Assembly (NCBI GenBank): GCA_013365365.1
Contig: JABVXU010000006.1
Coordinates: 1-64,000 of the forward strand
Source: Cruorifilaria tuberocauda
Lineage: Eukaryota; Nematoda; Chromadorea; Rhabditida; Onchocercidae
Direction: 5' to 3'
DNA length: 64,000 nucleotides
Below the pieces are notes generated by a model. It saw only the letters and a list, made by a program, of their open reading frames with translations. It searched no databases and was not told where the DNA came from. The first letter of the stretch is position 1, and each line of letters starts with the position of its first letter. The translations under genes were made by a program, and so were the position numbers. This document shows, one piece after another, positions 24,201 through 36,600 of this stretch.

Positions 24201-26700
24201 TGTACTTATTATCACTTTTCGAGACATGCTATTAATTTATTCTAAGAATATAATTCATTGACCACAAAGCTTACTAATTTAGCAATTTTCTGAAATTTTA
24301 ACTACGTTCCTAGTGGGAAGAACTGCTATTACATAGGAGTTCCTTCTTATTACTCATGCTATATTTTATGATAAAAAAATTAAAAAAATATACTTTTTCA
24401 ATGTTCTAATTTCAGTAGAAATCATGAGATTGTGGCCCAAAAGATAAAGTGCTGCAATTAAATCGGACCACTGCACAAGTTCTCCAAGTGGCCCACCAGT
24501 AGATGATAGCTCGCCGAATTTGAAACCAGCTTCTTTGCTAAGGAAACCCATGTGTATTATTATCTATAATCAATATCGAAATTTCAAATAAATGACGTCC
24601 ATTTTGAAAGAAAAATTGAAGGTTTGAAATCGAAGAGTCCACATACGTTCAATTTCGATCGTGGAGCTACCAGTTTCGGCCATTTGATTATCAGTTCATC
24701 ATAAGCACTCAGCCATCTAGGCCACAAAAGAGAAATTCGATTCCTTATGAATTTATAATTCAGTTTATTATCAAACATAAGCTTAAAAAGACCCGGCAGA
24801 ACCCGCTTTACCTGAAAGTGATTTTTACTAAATATATATATTACGCTTTCTGTTCCATAAATTAACTGACTGTTGAATTCGTCTTAAATTTATTTCTGTG
24901 GTTTTCTCACGAAATTTTACTTAACAATCCTTAGTCTAAAAGATATTTTCCTGGTGGCTACAAAAAACTGACTACTGCGTAAATGTACTAAAACAGACGG
25001 ACCACCTGCTAATAAACTAAGCTAAAGTAGCGAGTTGGAATAAGCTTGAAACAGTTTTACTGCAAAATACTATCAGATGTAACGCTGTAAGCTGAGTATT
25101 TGGAGAAGATTTTTATCACCTTCGAGATTTCTCAATACACTCATTTAATCATTACTATAAAACCATCAATCAAGCAAACATGAAAAATAGTTCTAAAAAC
25201 GGCGCAAATAAACAACCGTGAGTACTTCATTTTCAGGCAAAACTGCAGTATCATCATCTTTTATAGTCTTTCGCCACGACAAAACTGGGCAATACTTTTC
25301 AACTTCAGAAAGATAAATTCTGAAGGAGCAGAATGTCCCATTTACGCCGTAAAATGCATAACATTCATGTGTTCGCCATCCTTCCGCCATCCATTGCATT
25401 TTTTCTCGACAGTAGGGATATTCGATAGTATCCACTTCCGATATGTCACATTCTTGTTCTTCTATATCTGAATATGATGGAGCTTCTATTAGTAACTTTA
25501 TCATACTAACTTTTCACTAATTTTCCCGAAAATTCTAGATGAAACTTTAAAGCCTTGTTGATACAAAGAAGAATGTCGTTGTTGCAAAGAAGTGTGCCCA
25601 AAATAACATATAAAAAACTGTTAGAAAATAATACTTTTAAACAAATTACTTTTCTTTCGAGTTGATACATATTCGTATTTTCTAACAGTCTCATAATAAA
25701 ATCTATCCTCGTCCTGAAAGACTACAAATCTATATAAGTGTAAATTTCCGATTATTTCCTTTAACGATAGATTGCGTAACATATTCTGTTGCATTACTTT
25801 TTAAAGTCATAACGAAACATCATGATAGCATTTAATGAAGAATGATATGGTCTTAGTTATTGCTTCAGCAACTACTGCTCAACATCTTCAGCATCTTTCA
25901 TAAGGTGTTACCAGGTATACAAAAAAGAAAAACTACACCTTGTGAATTGATCCAAAAAGCGTTCATAAAATCACGATTGAAACTACCTTCTAGAGCATGA
26001 AAAGTTTTATCGATGATAAGGATAATTCCTTATATATTATGGAATAAAATTTCATTTATAGATCAAAATTTATTTTTTGCTGATTTTTTTTGCAAAAGTG
26101 TACTTCATCCAGTTAAGATGCTTCAACCATGATTTACCCCCTATTGACAATGACCAAAATTTTATTCCATGAATTTCTGAACTTTTAAGTTAAACACCAT
26201 GAAAAACTTCGGGAGGAATATTGTAATACGCTGATAAAAACTGGTAAAAGGCAGTGAAAGAATTCAATTTATTTGAGCCAACAATTAATTCGAAACTAAT
26301 CAGTTTTATTTCATTTATTTCCGTTTGTTCCTTCATATTTGAATAATAGTATCAAATGATTAATGAACTACTAGTGAATCAACAAATTTTGTAAACAAAA
26401 AATTCTACCGTATTTGCAGTAATTTCTATAGAATGAGCAAACAGTCGGTATCAATATTTAGGTCATATTGTCATATTTAGTTTAGAAAGAAGTTTAGGTA
26501 AGAAGTCATCAAAGTAAAATTTTTCTGATGGCTGTAATTGCAGGAACAAGAGAATATCATACCATTAAATCGTCATGCACCGCTAATAGTAATACTCCAA
26601 TAAAAAGATTGATCAGCATAAAGATTGAACAAAAGACCAGAGCGCAATTTGAGCATGTATACTTGGCTCTTTTTATTAGCCAACGAATAAAGTAATACAT
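21242..26700 (-). CDS. gly-2: Alpha-1,6-mannosylglycoprotein 6-beta-N-acetylglucosaminyltransferase V (MGAT5/GLY-2)
   Basis: Golgi type II membrane enzyme that adds the beta-1,6 GlcNAc branch to complex N-glycans. Minus-strand exons: 26700-26563, about 25512-25225, 24811-24647, 24563-24394, 23885-23754, 23533-23296, 23013-22690, 22429-22313, 22111-21940 and 21425-21242. Exon 1 has a short basic cytoplasmic tail (IRWLIKRAKY) and a signal anchor (CALVFCSIFMLINLFIGVLL). Family blocks in order: YGVNGTFCSFRIYLSEVEKY, SSTGGPLGELVQWSDLIAAL, FTDIVGLRYL, RVLDSFGTHAEFN, MFPHTDDNTFLGFAVG, GLGFPFEGPAPLEAIASG, NPSFNPPKSRKTSDFFKDKP, QNPYAELFIGKPHV, GMLQRV and KQDFCHV. The C-terminus has the conserved cysteine cluster (RRICPCRDFIWGQTALCSSC) right before the stop. 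Total is about 640 residues against 741 in human MGAT5, the shortfall lying in the stem. The phase between exon 1 and the 25.5 kb exon does not fit directly, so one small stem exon may be missing. Confidence 0.95.
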
Positions 26701-26730
26701 GATTTTCTTCTTGCACGGTCCCTAAAATAA
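26701..26730 (-). promoter_or_regulatory. Probable spliced-leader acceptor and 21-base 5' UTR of GLY-2
   Basis: On the minus strand the sequence TTATTATTTTAG precedes 21 bases (26721-26701) and then the ATG at 26700. A U-rich acceptor this close to the start codon, with no coding exon upstream, fits trans-splicing in nematodes. Confidence 0.45.
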
Positions 26731-27654
26731 TAATAAGAAATTATGATAATTGGATAATATATTTGTTCGAAGAAGTCTTTATCTTGCTAAATTGATACTA
26801 ATTAGATGCTTCATTTCGAACAAAATCACACTCCAAAACAGAAACAAAAATTTTTTAAGTCAGTAGAAACTGAATTTACCTTAAAAAGAATAACTTTGGT
26901 TTGCAAGAGATAAGATATCAATAGAAGAGATATGCAAAGGTGATGCTCTGAAACTTGTTAAGATCTCTTTTTTAAAAAGTGATTTTTCACTATCTTCATT
27001 TCAGGTGGGATTTTTGCATTTCCAGAAGGACATCATGAAAGCTTGATTGATCGGGAAACTGATCCTTACATTAAATTGGATGGCAATTAGAGACTGTTTT
27101 TGAATTATTCATTCCTTCACCAGTAGGCAAAGTGTGGAGAGAACAGAATTGATCGCATTTAGTGTTATCATTTGTTGAGTTATCTAAGGTACTAGTTAGA
27201 TTGCATGGCGTCCCTGATTGAGCGCTGTGACACCGTGACAGGTTCAGTGAGAAAATAGTTGCGTGGCGTCAAATGGGACACGTAAGAGAAAAGGAAGCTG
27301 CTACGTCTATCCTCAGTATTTCAGTGAAGGATTTCCGCTTATTTGATTAGTTGTTTAACGTTGGCAGTAGTGCCTAAATGATGAAGTTGTCGGTTCTGAG
27401 CAGAATAGATATTGCTGTAATAAAATGGAATAGAATGATCAGTTATTGATGGCAGAGAATAGAAAAGGGCAAAATAAACATCGATTGATACTTGCTGAAA
27501 CAAATTTCAAAAGTAGATTTCATTAACATCGATTTATTTACTACATGTTGATACCTTATCAATGTTCATTTTTGAGGTTTGTACTGTGCAAATAGAATCG
27601 TTGGAGATTATTGGGATCAATAATGTTCTAATATTCATTATAAACAGTTTTCAG
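26731..27654. promoter_or_regulatory. Divergent promoter region between GLY-2 and UBR4
   Basis: The GLY-2 and UBR4 start codons lie 969 bases apart on opposite strands, so this interval should carry both promoters. Apart from a coding-like segment at 27005-27090, listed separately, no gene is seen. No TATA or named factor site can be assigned. Confidence 0.45.
27005..27090 (+). other. Terminal-exon-like open segment
   Basis: A pyrimidine-rich acceptor (TTTCATTTCAG) is followed by 27 codons and a TAG. The peptide contains GIFAFPEGHHESLIDRETDP and has the composition of a real protein rather than translated A+T-rich DNA. No matching upstream exon, donor or domain was found. It could be the last exon of an undetected small gene, a decayed exon or chance. 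Confidence 0.25.
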
Positions 27655-27668
27655 ACTCTTCGACTCGA

Positions 27669-30600
27669 ATGCCAAGAGATGTTGACCATGCAGAAATGAG
27701 TTGGAGCCTTGCAAGTAAGGCGGATGAAAAAGAATTTTTAGGCAGTCTTCTGAAATATGTCATTAATAATGGCTCGTTAATGCAAACGGAGGAAATTATC
27801 CTATCAATTCACGTTATTGGTACAAATTTGGATAAATGTAAGTGTTCCTTGTATGTGTACAGGTCTCGTATTTTGAACATTTTGCAATATTTTGAAATCG
27901 ATAGAAGTGCCATATATTGCTTACATGATTGTAATATCTTTTCCAGTATCCAGCAATGACGTATTGTTGGCCAGTGAAGCATACCGTTTGTTGGTTAAGC
28001 GTTTTACGAAAGATCTGAATGATGGATATATTAATACGTTTCATCTAGTGGATATCATACATTGTTTGTTAGCTGGAACAGCACTGCCTACTGAGTATCA
28101 TAGTTACCTTTGCTCCCAACAGTGTAATCAAGCGAAGCACGACACAATTGAAATTGTTCAACCTTGTATACAGTTAAATATTTCTTCTGTAAGTAGTAAT
28201 TTTCTGACGTATTAGTTACTCGATATGGTGTTTTCTAGGCTTCCCTGCTCGTAATCCCTTATATTATGTATACATTAGTTATATGGCTTTAAATGCATAA
28301 CTTTTAAGAACGCGTAAATAGAAGCAGTTAGCCAAGTTACGTATTTATTTAATTTAAATATATTGAAACTGTTTAGTTAGTTCTATACGTTGAACTTCGT
28401 TCCATACTCTATTTAGTACATATAACTATCAAAAAAGTGGTAGCTACTTATACCTACAGTTAGGTCTGGAAATACTTTTCTTAGTTAAATTTTCTATTAT
28501 ATCTTTTCTTCGTAGTACTTATAACGGATATTTTTCATTTTTTGAATAACTACCCTGTTAGAATATAAATTGTTAACTTATTCTGGTGGCTTTTGTGTCG
28601 CGATTTCAGTGGAACATAGAAAGTCTTTTTCCAATTAGTACTGATATTAAAAAAGTATTTCTCCTAATTATTTAGATTAAATCTAAGCAAATTTCAGAAG
28701 GAAATATTAGCAATAAACGGGATGTTATTATTTTCATCTTTTCCTATCGAAAAATTAATTTCCGCTTTGATACCTGAGAAATTTCTTCATCCATTCCAAG
28801 ATGCTGTCGCACATCGATCATTTCTTGCATATTCCAAAATTGATCAAAAGTTGGTAACACTTCTATTTTACTTATTTAACAAAAGCTTGAGTGAGTTTTT
28901 TCGATTGATAATTGTAAGTTAGTTTTGGTGTTACCCAACTTCATATATTAGTCGGAAATCCTCCTGTTCATTCCATTTACCAAGTATTATCCTGTCCAAC
29001 TCTATGACTTGAACCTGGCAGCGGCGGAACTTTTTTGATTTGCGCAAAATTTATTGTTTCCTATCCCGTCATACTTCTTTTGTATCATTAAAGTCAGTTT
29101 GATGAGAAAATTTTTGTAAAAAATCTTTAATAGATGTCAGTTTCAGTGATGTACCAATTCTTCAAAGTGGAATTACTGATATTGACAAATTATTATGTAT
29201 CGATTTTGGTATAGCAACTGAAACTGTAATGGATTATATCAGTAATACCTCGAGCGCGCTGATTTTGATGATTGGCTCATTAGCATGTAATTGTATTGTT
29301 GAAGAAATGCAAACAGATGCAGGAAATGCGTGCTGTACAGCAGTAATGAATGTACATAAACGTGTCACTGAACTGGCAACAGGATCACTGTGTGCCAGGA
29401 ATCATTTCGAAAATTCCACTGAAGTTCTTGTCTTCTGCATTAACGAGGTAAGATTTTACTGGAAACATATTTTAGTATTAAAAGTTCTTTGCAGCAACAA
29501 TTGTTATTTCCGTTACCGAATAGCCCATAACAATCTCCGACGAAGATTAAATATGTTTATGCTTAACTTTTTAGCAGATTATATATGTAAGGCATTCTGA
29601 TATTAAATGATTTATGAAAGGGATTACACCAATCATTCTATTCCGGTGCTCTGCTTTGAGCACTATTATTACTACTGCATAGAAGATTCTGGACTTTTTG
29701 TTGATTTGATGAAAAGTTAAATAATCTGTTCACTCATCTTTTCAGTTGCTTTTTTTATTTAATGAACCAAAGTTAGGAGTTTTTTGATTGGAAAATACAA
29801 TGCTGAACCTCGTTCTGCTGCCATTCGTTCTTTCATTTGCAGTTGCTGAAGAACTGTAAAATGGATCTAGCATATGTTTTGGCTAATCGTTTGCTCAATA
29901 TACTTCCAACGGCTTTATCGTTTTTGACATCCACACCGTTTACTTTATATGAAGCTCTTTGGAGTGTTGCTAAAGAAGCGCTACAACATGCATTGAAGCT
30001 GGGTGACGCTAGTTCAATCAAAAAGTTGTCCTCAATCGATTCACCTGGTAAGGTTTTGAGATTCTTTACTCTTAATTTGATTCAAAAATGGATCTCTTCA
30101 TAGTTTATTGCTCCCTTCATTCTTAATAATTTTCAATCGTAACTAGCAAGGAATTCGTTAGAATTTTAAAGAACAATTTTTACAGATGATCCTGTAGCAG
30201 GTGTTGGCGATTGGTTAGAAAATATTTTGAGAGCCGTACCTGCTTTGATGGATCAGCAAGAAGATGCAGTTAATTTGCAAAAGGCTACTCTTTTTACCAT
30301 CTCCTCTTCAACGGTAAAATAAAAGAGAACTTACTGAAATACTGAAGAATAATAAAAGAGTGAAATAAAAAAGGTCATGCCAATTTCTTTTCTAATTCTA
30401 GCTGCTAAGCTTATGCGAAAGAAGCATGTCGATGTTGCTGTTTATGGGAAATACTTCAAACATCTGGACCAATTCAAGTTTCAATTGCTTCCGGGATTTA
30501 TGTGCTGCATCAGCTGGCGACCATGGATATTGTGGAACAGAAGATGTCAATGTTTTATTAATACTGCTTCTGGAACATTCCCTAGATAGAGGTTATCTTG

Positions 30601-33600
30601 ATGAAAATAATGAGGTGAATACTTATTATAGTGTATTTTGAAAGAGAAATTATATTTCTTGTTATCAGATCACATTTATTGGTAAATTTGCCACTCAGAT
30701 GTTTTTAGCTAACTCTTCTCCGTTATCTTCAGGAACAGCTGGTGAACAGTATGTTATATTTTCCAAAGGGCAAAGAATCAGAAATTATTACTTCGGATCC
30801 GTTTTGCCTAAAAATTATTGCTGTTTGTGTGTTAGGTCGTCAGAAGGCAGCGCAGGTTGTTCATTATGTTTTGCGCTCAATATATGCAGAATCGAGGGAT
30901 GGTACTCCTGAGCATTCTACATTCTGGCTTCTCGAATGTATTTCCGAACTACTGGATAGAGAAGATTTGAAAAAATCAGCCGATTGTGCAGTGAACATGT
31001 TGTATGTTGCCCTGAAAAGGTTTCAATTTTTTTTCAGTTGAAATTAAAAATTTTGAACTGAATGGCACGTTGAAAACTACATTAATAATCTTTGTAGCAA
31101 CAGTATTTTGATCTGTTCGCGACTTTTATTGCAATAACTTCTAACTTTTATTCTAGAAGGTACCTCTAACTGAATTGGAAATGGATTGAGCATCAAAAAC
31201 CTAATTAGCAGTTTTTATTTCATTAATATTTCTTTTTGAACGCCTAAAGATATGTTGCTCTACATTGCACGTTTAAAGTTTTCCAACAATTCTTTCGCAT
31301 TCCAGTGGTGTGAAGCGTCAAAGGGTACGTTATGCGATAGAAGCTGTTTATCTCTTACTAGTTGGAGGCCAGTCACATGGTAAAAGGCATATAGTTATGG
31401 AAAAATTTCGAAAATGTTGTTGCGATTTCTTCGGTAAGTTATGTTCCCTTATTTTCTCAGCTTTATATTATGTTTTGAAATAAAATACGGCTTCATTTTA
31501 GGACATCTGTAATACTTTATTTGAATTATAATTTTGTGCTGTTTCAACAGTTAAAATTTCAAAAGATGCGGATTAAAGTTGTTGTAATGTGCGAAACTAT
31601 TCTCGCGCAGATTTAAGCTTCTTGCAGATCTAAGCAGAGCACCGAAATGGGACTACACCATATTAACTCGTTCCATGTTTAATTTCAATCACTGGAATGA
31701 ATTACATGATTTATATATCAACTGGTTATATGACATGCAGTGGGATGAAGAACACCTTCCACCACATGTCATTTTGCCTGTATGATTATAGAAAAAAAAT
31801 TTTGATTATGAATTTTCACTCTGTTCTTCACTTGACACTTCAGCTCTGTTCATATAGTGAAACTATATCAAATGGGTTCTTCATTTCGTATAATTGCGTG
31901 GATAATCCTTTTAATTCAAACTAGGATTAACGGATGCTTTGGTTTCTCATTATGAAAGAATATAGTGAAGATTTATCATGTCTTCTTAAAAGCTTCTTAC
32001 CTCGATTTTTGGAACATGTGGTCATAAGAATTTCTTCCCATTTTATAAGTTTTACAGTAATTTTTATATTATAAAATCGTTTATCATTTTCAAAGTTTTT
32101 TTTAAGCCAACAGTCTGCTTTCTTTCGAAAATTATGAGTGGTACTGCCATTGTTCCCGCTGAGCGCTATCATTTCGTACGAATTCGACCTTTACTTCTGG
32201 AGAGCATTTATATAGCTTATTTGAATGTAAGTTTCTAGAAATCGGGATGTCAAGAACAATTCTTGTGGATAATTTGTTGATATTTCCTTCAAGAAAAAAT
32301 TTCACTTGAGATTTGAAACTTCTTTCATATTTTATTATATGATATTTAATCAAGCTTAGGACTACGTAGAAATGACAATCTACTTTTGGAAATATCTTAT
32401 GAATTTCATTTTTTGTATAATTATGTGGATTACCTTTCCAACTACTGTAATATTTTTTTCTTAGAAATTTAATGATGAAGACACAAATATAAACGTTACT
32501 AATTTGCTTGAAATCGAAACGCTTGTTGCTGTTGGTCTGCCGATTGTAGATGACTGTGTAAGTCTACGTTTGAATTTTAGTTTTTCCAGATTTGGTTTAG
32601 ATTTTCAAGTTGAAAATTTTCAGATTCAGCGACCAATTTCTATCAAAAATATCATAATTTGTGATTCATATGCCTTTAACTTTCATAAAATTAATCTTTG
32701 TTTTCTAGTCTCTCACTGACCTCGTAAATTTACCACTGATATGTTACGATTCTCTATTATTACTTTACAATCAACTGAGAAAATATCGTTGTTCAGCGGA
32801 AGAACTTGTTCGAGTGACTGAATTCGTTTCTGGAATGTATAGGAGTGCAGTGTGAGTACTTTCATATGTTTGTGATTTCGTGCATTATTCACTGTCGAGA
32901 TTTTTTAATCTAGGAATTTTTTGTGTCACAGTTACTGAGTTACTTCGCGAGAAGCGAACCACTATACAGTTGCATTTTAAGTAGAGAGGACAATATAACT
33001 TTAGGAGTTAACCAATTGATTCCAATCAATAGAAGCTAATTTAAGAGTTTTGTTAGTAAAAAATGAAATCATTAAATAACTGACATTGCAATATTTTTAA
33101 TCCTATCCTGTCTAATGTTATTTCATACGTTTTATTAATATTGATTATATGAATCGTTAATCAGTTTTGATGATTCTGATGTGTTCATCAGTTAAGTTCA
33201 TTATTTCTTAGAAATGCGATTTGCGAACGCAGCAAAGTTGTTCTGTCTTTGGACGCATATGCAATATCATTATCACTTGCAAAAAGTGACGTATTGAACA
33301 ATGCAGTGCCCCATGCACATGGTGAACTTCATTCCATTTTGAATGATGATTTTTTGAAATCGGTTCGTGCATGGGCTGAGCTTATGTTACCTGAATCAAG
33401 GTTTTCTTGTACATCAGCTATGCTGGATGCAATGAGTGATGCATTTCAATCACCGTATTCTGTTGTTGCACAAATACAAGATGTCAAGAAGCAGGTAGGA
33501 ATCACAATGCTGCTTGATTTTTTGCTTTTTATTTTATTTCATTAGAAATATTTCTATTAATGTTCATAAGTTTTGGATAATTTTCATAATTCACATATTA

Positions 33601-36600
33601 TCAATAGAATTTTTCTTAGTTTTTGAATTAGCCGTAGAAGTATTTTAGTAATTGTAAGTAATCTTTTTTCTATTTTTTAAATTGATAACCCTGGTTATAG
33701 CGAAAAAAATCACGGAAAAAATGAAAACTGTATGTAAATTATAAGGCATATAAAATTATCTTAGATAAATTTAAAATGTGTTGATAATTGCAGTCAATAA
33801 TTTTTTGCTTTTGCATTGAATCTTGTTAATTGGAAATAGTTTTTAAATCATTTTGGAACAAAATACCTGGAATATACATTTAATTTGAAATACTCTTTGT
33901 AGATGTTTGCTGCATTTTGTTCACTTTGCGATAATACGACTCGATTCGTCCTTAATCAGTTATTATCAAAGTTAGTTTTTATTTTTCTAAATAATTGGCA
34001 ATATTAGTTTTAGTAAAATAGAGTAAATTACGTCATTTAGTATATTATTAAAAGTGGAAAAATTTGTGTAAACATTAGTACCTGAAATATGAAGTGGGAA
34101 AAGATGAAGCCTACACTCAAAAAGACATTTTGGATTGATATAAATTGCCGAAATAGTAAACAGTTCTATATACTTCGTTCAATTCTCATATTGCTTTTTT
34201 TCAAATTGGAGATTAAAATCAAAAAAGTTAAAAGGATTTTGACTAGAGAATTAAATGAATATTGAGAATGAAGTTACTCTAGAAGCAATGTACGACATCA
34301 GGATGAAACGCGAATGTTTCTTGATTGGATGATTTTTATCGATAATTCGGATCTCACAGGAATAGCAACGCGTGAATTGAATCAGTCTATGTTGTCAAAA
34401 ATGAATGGAATTCTGGTAAAGAGTCGCCATTTAGCTCGCGTTGTTTCTGCTTTATTGGATGGAGTATTAGCTCAGCAGACTGCTTCAGAAACAAATTTAC
34501 TGTATGGTTTTTGCTTCTCGAATTTAAAGTTTGAATATTAGTTCGTATGAATTTCCATGTGATTTACGATTTGTATTAGTTTGCTTTTGCAAATCTCTAA
34601 AATGTTGAAAATTTGAACACCTGCGGACAGTTCCGTGATCTGAGGCTCAAAAGCTGATTTATTATTCATTCACAGTTTTAGAAATGGTCAGTCAGTTTTT
34701 TGTTCTATCCTAATACATTTGGTCTCGGCACAAAGCTTTCCCAATCTACCGTGGAATACGCTGCCAGAAGATATCTTTTCGTCTATTCTGGATCAACTGG
34801 TAGTGGACGATTCTCTTATGAAACGTTCAGTACCATTTGTCAACTTGCTTTCGAGTATATGTTATTTAAAAAGTATGTTGTTTGCAGATTAGTATTGAAA
34901 AAAAAATGAATTGGGAGCTTATTTGATGGGATATTATTTTTCCATTTGTTTTCTCTGTTGTTATATCAGATTACAATTTTTAGCGGATTAAATTAGAGAG
35001 ATGAATTTGAAAATCTGAATATTCCGTTGATTAACCACTCTTTTTCTTGCGTATGTAATTTTTCTCAGATACTCATTTGAACTCACGATTTCTGTCATCA
35101 CTCGAGAAACACCAGGACTTACTTGTTCAATGGGTTAGGGTCAGTGCAGCGCCGCTTGAGACATTTTGTATGCTACAACCTTTGATTGAACATTTGGCAA
35201 GTAATAACAATCGGAAGACCAATTTCGCAGATCCAGACTTTCGAACTTTAATAGAAAAAATGATTAATGTCCTTTTTACCGAAGACGTTCATCAACGAAC
35301 AGCCGTAAGCTCTTTGATTGAAGTGAAACGAAGCGATCGATGGGCGTACGCATCATTATGTTGGAGAAAAATGGTATTTTCATCCTTGCTCTTTGTAATA
35401 CCTTTTGTTTCAAAAACTGAAAAATAGAAGATAAGTACAAGTCAGTTTTTTCAGAACAATCAAAATGGTAAAGAAGGCAATGGAACAGAGGATTGTAGGC
35501 GTGAACAACTGAGAGAGCTAGATATCTTCAGTAAATGTTTGTTAACGCTGTTAAATATTGGTGGTCCAAAAATACACTGCCGTTTAATTGACCAGTGCAC
35601 AAAGCTGTTCCAAGAATTGGTTGATATGATTCGAAAAGACGGATTAGAGGTGATATTTAATTTTCGTAGGAAATTTGATATTTATGTATCAATTTTACGA
35701 AACTACCCGGTATTTTTATGAATCCCAAGTTGGTATCTTGAATTCATTTTGGAAAAGTTCACTGCGATAAGTGTATTGTGCATATATGCAGTTGAACTTT
35801 CACTAGAACTTTGCAATAGTTATCCAAATAATTCAGTTCAACTGATTCAACTTTTAACATTTTATGAGGTTTTACATATAGTTTTATACATTTCAGCTTT
35901 TAAAAGGTTCGTTTAACGTATCAGATTCGCAGGTTACAGCGGTTTTATATGCATTCATTTTTCTGTGTAGCATATTGGATTACATTGATGGTTTGTGTCG
36001 GACCCTTTGTCCTCCAAGTGTTGTTAGAGACGATTCAGACGACATTTCTACGGTTTTTACTCCGAAACATATTATTAAGGTGGAAATATTATACTTCATA
36101 TAAATTTTACATTATGAATTTGAACAGTTTGAAATGAATAGGAAGAATTTAAATTTGTCAATGTCGAAACCGCAGTGGCATAAATCCCTATCCTAATAAG
36201 TAATTGTATAAGAATTTTGACAACATTGGTCACTCACTGTGATATTTCAGTAGTTTTAGGTATCAGATGAAAGAAAGTATTTTGACGCTAGAGAGCTTTA
36301 GTTATATTACTTCAAAATTGCTAATACCATGTATCCAAAGTCTGGTCTTATATCGTATTTATATAAGCTATAAATCATGTCATAATGATAACCAAACAGC
36401 AATAACTTTAGTAATGCATTAGGATTTCGTGTTTAACATTTTCAGAAGAAGCCATCGTGTTCACGGAGCCGTACATTACCGCTGTGTACATTCGCCTCTA
36501 CAGCAAAACAGTTTGTCCAGCAACACTGGTACAATTGCTATACTTGCGGAATGGTTGAAGGAGAAGGCGTTTGTTCAGTATGTGCAGTTAATTGTCATCG

